From the NCBI RefSeq assembly GCF_050003625.1, contig NC_134398.1, forward strand, positions 204,091,313-204,155,312: DNA of 64,000 bases, given 5' to 3'. The notes under the pieces were generated by a model that worked only from the letters and a program-made list of their open reading frames with translations, was not told where the DNA came from and did not search any database. Shown here piece after piece: positions 22,956 to 33,100 of this stretch. This DNA comes from Haematobia irritans. Its lineage: Eukaryota; Arthropoda; Insecta; Diptera; Muscidae. Each line of letters starts with the position of its first letter. Position 1 is the stretch's first letter. A program made the translations under genes and the position numbers.

Positions 22956-24551
22956 TTATTTGCTGACCTCCTTTGATTCCTTAGCGTTTTGTAAAGATTG
23001 TGTAATAAAAAGTTTAGCCAATGATTGTGAACAGAATTGGGATATATGCTGAGAGTAGGTGTTAATTTGTCCCGATGTGATGGTAGCATGAAGTCTAGGT
23101 GGTACAGGCAATGACCGGAATTGTTTGAGAACCTCTTCCTCGGGTATTGGCGATTCACCTTTAGCCACGCGTATAGCATTTTCTGTGGCTTGTTTGGACA
23201 AAGCACGATGTTTTTCCTAGATTAACATTAAATTTTAATATATAACACATTTTACTAAACAAACATTATTAATAACTAGCCACTTACACCTTCTTGTTTG
23301 AAAACGGTCTGTTGGTACTTGTTGTAACGTATAGACTCTTGATACAGCTCATCCACACGTTCAATCAAGCAACGCATATGATTTTCCAAAACGGAAGCTG
23401 TACCCAAGTCCAAAAAGTTATGGCCCTGTTCTTCAGGTGTCATTTCGCACAATTCACTCATCATGATGTTGGTCAAGGGGGAATTTTTGATGACTATTGG
23501 AATTTCCACAAAGAGACTTTCATAGCCTACTTTCATGTTTCTCAATGCATCTGGAGTAAAATCACCATCCTTGTACATTTGTATGGCTTGTGGTGTAAGA
23601 CGATAGGCTTTAAGACATAGAAAGCCACGTCCAGATTTTTGGGTATCATAAATAACCACAACCGACTCCTCAATACTAGTCTGGTAGTGGTATTGAGACT
23701 CTAACAAAGCCATAGACAAGAAATTACCAACATTGGAACTTTGATACCATCCAACATGGAAATGATCAACATTAACCCGTCGAAGACGGCGCATCATTGT
23801 CAACTGATACAGTTCTTCGTCCATAGTTTCGTCATCACTCTTGGGGAAGGGGAAACAGTTGGTAATTTCCAAGCATTTGTCTACCACAAGACCTAACAAG
23901 GCACCTTGTGCCAAGTCCATGTTGCTGGATTCTTCATGGCAATGCTTAACCATTTTCATGGCAGCCTGAAAAGAGAAAGATGATCAATCAAAATTTAATG
24001 GGTGTACTTTTTTATTTTGTCCGTTATAGATCGGTACTATTTTTAAACACTTGAAAGAAAGTATAATTTCCATTACCGATTTTAGCTAATTAAAATATAA
24101 ATACAGTAACGGCTTTGAAACACTTTTTGACGAGTCATTTCACACATAAAATTAAATTAAAAACAAAATGTGATATTTTTATTTATTTTTTATAGTAGCG
24201 GCTAAACTTGGTCTTAATTTTCTATTTTTTTTTTAAATGGCAGAGATTAACTACCTATCCTGCCACAAATCCCTATTGCGAATTTATTTACGGTGGCAAC
24301 TCTTTTCTAAAAAGTGCACAATTGTCAATTGTGAACGTGTTAAATTTTTTTGACGTTTATTAGCCATAGCCCTAGTTTTATCTGTATATTTTGTTGAGAA
24401 AGAGCAACACTTTAATTGTAATTTGATAAAAACGATGGAGGAAAACATTTAATTTTCACAATCAACTCACCAAACCGTCGCATTGCACATAATTAATGGT
24501 GCTATCCACTTCCTCAGTTTGACGAGCTCGGTTACCACGATTTGTTGCCAT
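22956..24551 (-). CDS. eIF3h: Translation initiation factor eIF3 subunit h
   Basis: MPN-domain subunit of the cytosolic eIF3 complex, which recruits the 43S complex to mRNA. Exons 24551-24471 ([20 protein letters not shown]...), 23965-23288 and 23216-22956 join in phase 0 to give 339 residues, matching the 338 or so of Drosophila. The MPN domain fills roughly residues 20-170 ([40 protein letters not shown]). Its JAMM centre is degenerate ([13 protein letters not shown] where active enzymes have HSHP), as known for this non-catalytic subunit. The C-terminal half is helical ([40 protein letters not shown]). The last exon donor/acceptor pair is clean. Confidence 0.95.
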
Positions 24552-24604
24552 TTTGATAAACTTGTGAAAAGAATGATAGAGATGACAATAGCGAAAGAGA
24601 GCAA

Positions 24605-24649
24605 ATCGATTTTCTTATCGATGGAAGCAAAATGTATGGAGTTATCGAT
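24605..24649. promoter_or_regulatory. DRE-like ATCGAT cluster upstream of eIF3h
   Basis: Three ATCGAT hexamers (24605, 24617, 24644), two preceded by TT, lie 54-98 bases upstream of the eIF3h start codon. In flies the DNA replication-related element TATCGATA bound by DREF is typical of housekeeping promoters. None is a perfect 8-mer here, so the assignment is by position and clustering. Confidence 0.4.
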
Positions 24650-24930
24650 TTACAATTTATTCCAGTATTCGGCCAAATCAAAAATATCGCTGGCCATATA
24701 GCCTTGTGCAATTTTGGTATTTGAATTACGGTTGTTTGTAATCGAAGGGAAAATGATTGAGAAGATCAAATTTAAATATTTTGTTTAGTGAGTACATACA
24801 TATTTTTTTTATTTATATATAAATATATTTTTCATATTGGTTTTTAACAAGATGGTATTGTTTTTGTATATATAATTGAATTAATTTTTTTTGACAATGC
24901 CACATAATTGGTCTGAACATGACTGGTACC

Positions 24931-25676
24931 CAGAGATGGCCTGCCATAATCTGTAAGATATTTGACATACATTTACGACGTATTTTACCATACGTCAAAA
25001 ACGTCGTAAACCTTCTGAAAACACTTAGTTTTTGGCAATATAAGAATTTATACAGTATGTACACCTGTTTTGGACCCGCTTATTTTGTACTTTTTTTTAT
25101 TCACGAATGTATTTTCATAATAAAAAAGGTCTTTTCAATAAAGGAAAATGCTAACCTTGGTAAAATACTTAGTTTTTTTTCAAATTTAAGTATTTTTTTT
25201 GTACAGTATACGTTTTTTAGAAGAATTTATGTTTTACTTGATTTGAGAGCGCATTTTCCTTATAAAAAAATAGTAAAAATATGCGTACTACTGTCAGTTG
25301 GATTTCACATAACCGGATTAAATTCGGAGTTGCTAATAAATTTAAATCTGCGTGGTTGGTATTTTGCATGCCCACACGTTGTACCTAAATCCGATTTTTG
25401 CTACAACAATTTTCACAATTTCAGCAATTTGAAAATGCATTGCATTCAAACGTTTATGCCTGCAAATTGCATTTGAGTAAAAATTTCAAAAATTTTATAA
25501 TAGAAAAATTCTAAAATACTTCACAATGACGTTTCCATTAAAAATTGAAATCAAATCTAAGGATCGTGTAGGTGTTTTTGACATTTACTACGTTTTATAC
25601 AGTTATATGACGTTTTCGACGTTTACAACTTTTTGACAGTAGAAAACTCAAAAAAATGCTATAGGGACCATCTCTG
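24931..25676. mobile_element. hAT-like non-autonomous transposon, 746 bp
   Basis: Ends are CAGAGATGG at the left and CCATCTCTG at the right, flanked by CTGGTACC (24923-24930) and CTGGTAAC (25677-25684), an 8-bp target duplication with one mismatch. CA...TG ends with 8-bp duplications are diagnostic of hAT transposons. The interior has mirrored TTTACGACGT-like segments near both ends. A 185-codon open frame overlaps it but has no transposase motif, so I treat the element as non-coding. Confidence 0.75.
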
Positions 25677-25734
25677 CTGGTAACATAAATTATTCGATAT
25701 AAATTATCCTATTTATTTCTTTGCTATAGAAATA

Positions 25735-26135
25735 AAATTTTGACAAATTTTTCTATAACATTTTGAGAAAATTTTCTCTAAAAATAACATTTTGAAAAAA
25801 ATTTCTAAAGGAATAAATGGCTTAAAATATTTCAAATAAATTTATATTTAAAGAAAATTTTGTCAAATTTTTATTTCTATTGAAGAATTTGTCAAAATTG
25901 TATTCCTATGGAAAATTTTGTCAACATTTTATTTCTTTAGATTTTTTTTCAAAATTTTATTTCATATTTGTTGTAAACTAAACTACAAGAGTAGCTTAAC
26001 CAACAGAAGAAAATAATGTTTGTCAAATTTATTTGGCAAAGTCCTATAGACTGCAAGATGGTTGGAATTACCACATTCCTCATCAGGAATTTTCTTTAGA
26101 AATTTTTTTCAAAATTTTATTTCTATAGAAAATTA
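25735..26135. repeat. Degenerate 29-bp array with a module insertion
   Basis: Old, mutated copies of the 29-bp unit (TTTCTATAGAAA / TTTTGACAAA vocabulary) in both orientations. They are interrupted at about 25970-26085 by the module containing AACTACAAGAGTAGCTTAAC and GACTGCAAGATGGTTGGA. This is the most decayed array in the window, so the family is not all of one age. Confidence 0.65.
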
Positions 26136-26309
26136 AATACAGTGGATACTACGCTGCGACTAATATTATTGGTCTTAGTATCACCAATATTACTCTCAAA
26201 GTTTACAGATGCCATACTGCCCTAAAAAACTAATATACATATATGGAAATATTTCAGAATTTTTAAATTTATACGAATTTTCTTAGAAAATTTAAATTTT
26301 CGAACTTAC

Positions 26310-27314
26310 ATCACTTTCATTGGAAAACTCTTGGTCCGATTTGGAGATTTAGATTTGGAGATTTAGAAACTTGTTGTTTGCTGACTTTAAGAGGTTCTCA
26401 ATGGACTGAATAGTCTAAGTGAGCCTGAATCTTAATCGGGCTGCCACTTTAACCTAAGAGGTTCTCTCTGGTCAGTGGCAGCATTACAAGCAGGACTATT
26501 ATGCTGTCCATCGACCTCTGTCACAGAATCCACAGCTCTAATAGGTGACGATTTGCTAATAACGGCACTATTGGCCAATTTTCGATCATTCACCAATTGT
26601 GCCTCATAGGCTATGATCCGCTGATTGTGTTCATCATTCAATTTTTCCGATATTAATTGCTTTTCGAGAGTTTTCAATTGCTCATTGAGAGTTTTCAATT
26701 GGTCTCTGAGTGAGGTCATAGTTAATTTCGGTTGTCCTGCCAACAACTGTTGATTTTTATTTTTTAGCCAATTTTCCACGTACATTGCGTTGAAGAATTT
26801 TGCTAATTCCCGAAGAGCCACGAACATTGAACTCGATTATGTAGTTATTGATGTATAAACAATCGAATATTAAATTGGCTCCACGATCAGTTAGGCCACA
26901 ATTTTCCATATCAATTACTAAAATCGAATTCATGATAATTAAAGAGCAATATAACTTAGTGAATTATTCTTTGTATTATCTTCAATCCATGCATCCTCCT
27001 TTAATACCTCCACTATGGGTTTAATACCATCATCACCTATCTGAGAATTCCTTGCCAGGGTGAATGATCGTAAACCTGGCTTAGTTTCTGGGTCTATATC
27101 TCGAAAACACGTTAATATTGACCAACATTTTAGGGGTTTAACCATATTGACCACAAACATGACACCCTTTGCCGTCAATCCACATTCGGACAGTTTAAAA
27201 CTTTTCCACATTTTCCAAATATTTAATGGTATTACATATGGCGTCACATCCTTTTTCACCGATATTCGAACGTTGGAAACTTATGTCGTGTAGATTTTGG
27301 TTTGAAGAAAGTGC
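26310..27314 (-). pseudogene. CEP78-like (centrosomal leucine-rich-repeat) gene remnant
   Basis: Read on the minus strand, 27314 onward encodes ALSSNQNLHDISFQRSNIGE, then KLSECGLTAKG, LRSFTLARNSQIGDDGIKPI, VLKEDAWIE, MENCGLTDRGANLIFDCL and a coiled-coil-like tail (TSLRDQLKTLNEQLKTLEKQ). The order and spacing match the leucine-rich repeats and later coiled coil of CEP78, a centrosome/cilium protein. Lesions: one extra T in a T-run near 27206 shifts the frame; the donor after WIE reads ATAATA instead of GTAATA; a second frameshift lies in an A-run near 26765; and a SINE fragment sits in the last exon. N-terminal exons were not found within the window. Assembly errors in homopolymers could explain the frameshifts but not the donor. 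Confidence 0.65.
26388..26466. mobile_element. SINE 3' fragment with 12-bp target duplication
   Basis: A 55-base SINE tail (26400-26454, AATGGACTGAATAGTCTAAG ... GGGCTGCCACTTTAACC) is flanked on both sides by TAAGAGGTTCTC (26388-26399 and 26455-26466). The duplication marks a clean retrotransposition of a 5'-truncated copy. It lies in the final recognisable exon of the CEP78-like remnant. Confidence 0.85.
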
Positions 27315-27819
27315 CTGCGAGATACAAAAGACTTTAAAATATATTTAATTTATTTTCTGCATGAACGTAACATGATCGATCAGACCCTAAGGCAGTTACA
27401 ATTACAATACAATAGCATAACTAATAGAAACATTTAAGTATAAAAATAAAAAAAATTAGATCTAATAATAATTTTTATACACCGGTATGAAATGGTTTTA
27501 CCTTGGAAATATGACCTTCAGATTAATGTCTTTTTATCCTCTTCCTTACAGGCAATATAGCTTCCTGATGTGGATTAACGGATGAATCAGCAACAGCGAC
27601 AATTCTACCTGACGCTCACGAAGCAGCACGTTCAGTTTTCTTTTAATGTATAGTTTTACCACTGTTAAGAACATAAGAATAAAATATTTTGCATTTTTGT
27701 TAACATTAAATATCGTAGTCATTTATTTAACATAAAATTACAACAATTTCATGCTGAGTTCACTTTGTTATACCCTTGATCATAGGATGGGGTATATTAA
27801 CTTTGTCATTTTCCACAGA

Positions 27820-28514
27820 AATAAAATTTTGAAAAAATTTTCTACAGAAATAAAATTTTGACAAAATTTTCTACAGAAATAAAATTTTCTATAAAAATAC
27901 AATTTTGACAAAATTTTCTATAGAAATAAAATTTTAACAAAATTTTCTATAGAAACAAAATTTTCTATAGAAATAAAATTTTCTATAGAAATAAATTTCC
28001 TATAGAAATAAAATTTTGACAAATATTTCTAGAGAAATAAAATTTTGACAAAATTTTCTATAGAAACACAATTTTGACAAAATTTTCTATAGAAATTTAA
28101 ATTTTGACAAAATTTTCTATAGAAATAAAATTTTGACAAAATTTTCTATAGAAATAAAATTTTGACAAAATTTTCTATCGAAACCTAAATTTTGACAACA
28201 TTTTCTATAGAAATAAAATTTTGACAAACTTTTCTATAGAAACACAATTTTGACAAAATTTTCTATAGAAATAAAATTTTGACAATCTTTTCTATAGAAA
28301 CACAATTTTGACAAAATTTTCTATAGAAATAAAATTTTGACAAACTTTTCTATAGAAATAAAATTTTGACAAAATTTTCTATCGAAACATAAATTTTGAC
28401 AACATTTTCTATAGAAATAAAATTTTGACAAGATTTTCTATAGGAATAAAATTTTGACAAAGCTTTCTACAGAAATAAAATTTTGACAAAATTTTCTATA
28501 GAAATAAAATTTTG
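27820..28514. repeat. 29-bp minisatellite array 1
   Basis: About 24 units of the 29-bp repeat, each with dyads TTTCTATAGAAA and TTTTGACAAAA. The array follows directly after the module ACCCTTGATCATAGGATGGG plus TATATTAACTTTGTCATT (27772-27812). The first 200 bases or so are duplicated at 28985 onward. Confidence 0.95.
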
Positions 28515-28815
28515 TTGTTTTTTATTGCAGCTTAAAACCATACATTGACTAAACTACAAGTGTAGCTTAACCAACAGAGGAAAAGAATGTTTGTCAAATT
28601 TATTTGGGCAAAGCCCTATAGACTGCAAGATGGTTGGATGGACGCACGTTTCGGAATTACCATATTCCTCATCAGCATCCTCTACTTGCAGCAAAACTAT
28701 GAACTAATTTTCAGAATAAATTCAGGCAGTTTATTAAACCCAACAAAAACCACACTTGAACCCTCCGAAAAAAGGTTTTGCATTGATAAATAAATTCGAA
28801 ACAAACATATCTCTT
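28515..28815 (+). repeat. Inter-array module (CAGCTTAAAACCATACATTG type)
   Basis: Non-satellite block with landmarks ACTACAAGTGTAGCTTAACC, GGGCAAAGCCCTATAGACTG, GGAATTACCATATTCCTCAT and CTTGAACCCTCCGAAAAAAG. Related blocks interrupt other 29-bp arrays at 25970-26085, 39641-40466 and 60262-60412 in either orientation. No terminal inverted repeats or coding content recognised. Confidence 0.7.
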
Positions 28816-28910
28816 TTCCTATGCCACTGTCAAATCATCGATTTGAATTCACATGGCTGGGTTTATTTTGAGCGTGCCTCCTCTTCTTTTTCCATTAGTT
28901 TTGTTTTGAA

Positions 28911-29190
28911 TACAACAATTTCATGCTGAGTTCACTTTGTTATACCCTTGATCATAGGATGGGGTATATTAACTTTGTCATTTTCCACAGAAATAAAATT
29001 TTGAAAAAATTTTCTACAGAAATAAAATTTTGACAAAATTTTCTACAGAAATAAAATTTTCTATAAAAATACAATTTTGACAAAATTTTCTATAGAAATA
29101 AAATTTTAACAAAATTTTCTATAGAAACAAAATTTTCTATAGAAATAAAATTTTCTATAGAAATAAATTTCCTATAGAAATAAAATTTTG
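28911..29190 (+). repeat. Second copy of a ~280-bp direct duplication (first at 27739-28018)
   Basis: The segment from TACAACAATTTCATGCTGAG through the start of the 29-bp array looks identical to 27739-28018, at an offset of 1172 bp, including individual unit variants such as TTTCCACAG and TCTATAAAAATAC. This indicates a recent duplication or gene-conversion event. Confidence 0.85.
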
Positions 29191-29708
29191 ACAAAATTTT
29201 GTACAGAAATACAATTTTGACAAAATTTTCTTCAGACATACAATTTTGACAAAATTTTCTATAGAAATAAAATTTTGACAAATATTTCTAGAGAAATAAA
29301 ATTTTGACAAAATTTTCTATAGAAATAAAATTTGACAAAATTTTCTATAGAAATAAAATTTGACAAAATTTTCTATAGAAATAAAATTTTGACAAAATGT
29401 TGTATAGAAATAAAATTTTGACAAAAATTTCTATAGAAATAAAAATTTGACAAAATTTTCTATAGAAATAAAATTTTGACAAAATTTTCTATAGAAATAA
29501 AATTTTGACAAAATTTTCTATAGAAATAAAATTTTGACAAAATTTTCTTAGAAATAAAATTTTGACAAATATTTCTAGAGAAATAAAATTTTGACAAAAT
29601 TGTCTATAGAAATAAAATTTTGACAAACTTTTCTATAGAAATAAAATTTTGACAAATTTTTCTATAGAAATAGAATTTCGACAAAATTTTCTATAGAAAT
29701 AAAATTTT
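28985..29708. repeat. 29-bp minisatellite array 2
   Basis: About 25 units. Its 3' border is TAGTTTTTTGGTAAAATTTT, then AATTTTGGTAGATTATTTTG and GGCTCGAGTGGCAACGGTGG (29711-29780). Versions of this border recur at 35070, 46930, 62040 and 63400. Confidence 0.95.
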
Positions 29709-30171
29709 GCTTAGTAGTTTTTTGGTAAAATTTTCTTTAAATTTTGGTAGATTATTTTGGGCTCGAGTGGCAACGGTGGTTGCAACCCCCCTTGTGTATA
29801 CGCTATACAATTGACCACAAACACCCACCACCACCAGCACCCCTTCAATCAGAACACAATGCAAGGTGCATTACAATTGAAACTACCCCTCGTTAATTCT
29901 CTCACATGCGCACACAAAGGTTTAGATTTTCAATAAAAGTCGCAAGAGTAACATCACAGCAGAACGTCTTCTAAGTTTATTCTTTTAAGTTTGCGATAAA
30001 AATAATTTTGTTTTGTTGCTGCTTTTTATTATCAACATACAAAAACGGATCCAAGGAAAAATATATATTTTTGTCATATCCATATAATCTATATATTTGC
30101 TGGTTCGTAACGTAAAAAGGAGACATTAAAAATTCTTCTAAAAAGCCGTAAATGAAAGTTAAAAGCAAATA

Positions 30172-33100
30172 ATGTCAAATGTTGGAACATCCTCCGAAAT
30201 AAATGAACGTCTTCTTTCAGCGGTTCATAGTCAAAACTATGAGGATACATTGTCCTGTCTTATGCAGGGAGCCAGGTATTTTAATATTTTTTTCTTGTTA
30301 CCAAAACTGTATTGTGTTTATTGTCAACTAATGTAGGGCAACATTTGTATCGTATTCCTGTGGACGGACAGCAGTTGGCACAGCAGCCTTAATGGGCGAT
30401 TCGGAGATACTTCAATTGCTCATACAATCGTGCGAGGAACCCCACATGATATTACAACCTGGTAAGATTTGGCGGGCTATTCGAAACAAAGAAATTGTGA
30501 AATGATTAATAGATAATAGATAGAGATAAGACGATGACTTTTTTATTTGATGAAATATTGATATGTACCGCTTAAAATTTAATACAAGCATATATGTATA
30601 TATATATATCAACCAAAAGCGAAACTTGGACATTGGAGTCTCAACGTCAGTGACTAGCAACTACAACAACAAAATACATAGTGGGAATCCCATTTGCAGT
30701 TTACTAGAAAAAGTAACCTCCCAGAAGTAGAGACCCACGGTTGCTAAAATTTTGTCCACATTTGGGAGGTGTAACAAACGTCTCACAAAAGTTGACCACT
30801 TGTCAGAGTGTCCAAGTTTGAGAGTTTTCTCTGTATTGTTGCGCCTTGGGCCTTATCTGATAAATGTTTGTTTTTGGTTTTTATTATGCTTGATAAGAAG
30901 ACGACTTTGTGGTTTGATGAATCCGTTAATAAGTGAAAGTATTGATAATTACCTCTTAAAGGTGAGTACTAAGTTCGAGTTTAACCGCTAAAATTGCCAT
31001 TTTTTCACGGTTACTTTTCTTTAATAATTCACTTTAAAGAAATAAACTTTTTAAATTTTTGCTTTGGATGATTCCCCATCAGGCTATAAACAAATTTGCC
31101 CAAATCTGCTTTTATTTTTTGCGGTTAAACTCGAACTTAATACCCACCCTAATAGTCTACACAAAAAAAAAGAAACAGATTCAATCACGAAATTAATTGA
31201 TTCAATTAATTTTTTAATTTAAATGTCTTCAATCGCAGAAGTGATAGTATCAATTAAAACGTTAATTGAAAGTCAATTAATTGATCCAATTAAAAAATCA
31301 ATTGGTACTATTAATTTCTGTTTCAATTAAAACATTTGTTGAATAAATTGAATTTTTAATTGTTGTTGTACATAGTGCTTTTATTAAAACAAAAAAAATA
31401 AAGTAACAATTATAAACTAAAATATTTTTTGTGGTTCTTGAGTCAAATGCTAAAAACGCCAAAAAATTTAGTTTGCAAGATAATAACAATACAAGAGCTG
31501 ACGGCATGCAGTTTTTTTTGCAGCGCCAGAGTGTATGCACTAATTTGAAACAACATTTAAATGCTTTACTTTTAATATTTATTTATTTTTTTTTTTAGAA
31601 AACTCAAACAGCACTGAAATCGAAATTGATACAACACCCGATGGCATGGACTGTTTAGAATGGGAGGATGAATTCAATGCTGAAGAAAATTCGGTTAATA
31701 CAAATGATGAGACTATAGAGGAAATAACATCACTATATTACTACTATGCCAAAACATTCGAGAGAACAGGCGATATTGTTAGCAATTTAGAGAACTATTT
31801 TTGTGATCGCAATAAGCCCTCATCGAATAGTTCCACAACGTCCTCCATTGGTAGCAGAAATATGATAGCACAAGATCCCCATACATTGGATCATTACAAT
31901 TATGCACCTTTACATTATGCTGCCGTCAGTGGAGATTGTGAATGTGCCCGTATTCTATTGGAACATGGCGCCAACTTGGACACAACAACTGCTGTGGGCT
32001 ATACACCATTGCATATAGGTGCCGATAACTGTGATATAACATTGTTACTGCTTAAATGTGGTGCTAATCCCAATGCCAAAACATTCAATACGGGTGAAAC
32101 GCCCCTACATTCAGCATTAAAGTATCGTAATTCGAATGTGGTCAATTTGCTTTTGCAAACCAATAAAGTCAATATAAATGAAATCGATGAGAATGACAAA
32201 ACAGCTCTCATGTATGCCATAACTTATGAACAAATTGATGTGGCTCTAGAGCTGATTCGGAGGGGGGCCAAAGTTAATCTTTTGGATAAAGATGGTCGAT
32301 CTGCATTGTTCTATGCTGTGGAGAAAAATAATATTCTCTTAGCATCGTGTCTGGTGGAACATGGAGCCCGACATATAACTTCGCATTATCTACTACATCG
32401 TTGCATTATATTCGATATGCAGGACATGTTGGAATTACTATTGGGCCATGATGAACATTTGAATAGTTTGAAGGTGCGAAATCCTGATGGTTATACACCA
32501 ATACAATTGGCCATCATCTATAAGAAAAACGATGCTTTGGAATATATGCTGAAAAGGGATGCATCTTCACTTGATTTGGAAATGGACAATGATCTTATTT
32601 TAGCTGTACAGTATATTAATGGACTGAATGATTTTAAATCGATAGCACGAATTTTATTTTCCTTTGCCAACGGTTCGTCATTGATGTTATCCAATGTAAC
32701 GACATCGTCCACGAATTGTTATGTTCCATTTTGTCATACACCATTGTCACGAGCCGTAATGCTTAATAAATTAGCCATTGCCGAATTTCTGCTAAAAGAA
32801 GGTCTGGGCATCCAAACGATATGTAAGGATCATGTTGTTAATAGTTTAAGATCTTGTGGGGCACCCGGAGTGAAAGATTTTACAAGATTATTGGGTAAGA
32901 AAAAAAATTAAAGACACAGAAACTAAAATTTATTATATTTTTATACACTTCACCATAGTTGTTATAACGCATTGAAATATTTGTCTGGGACCCCATAAAG
33001 CTCGAGGTGAAATTCTGAATCGACCTAGCAATGTCCGTCCGTCCGTCTGTTGAAATCGCGCGAACTTTGTATAATTTACAAACAAATTTTCAAATTTTCT

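Noticed and set aside
24919..25476. 185-codon plus-strand ORF
   Set aside because: It overlaps a hAT-like non-autonomous element and is hydrophobic and low-complexity, with no transposase motif; probably chance openness of AT-rich DNA.
26959..27259. Minus-strand ORF treated as an intact small gene
   Set aside because: Its N- and C-terminal ends are out-of-frame readings of the CEP78-like remnant; only the middle matches the family.
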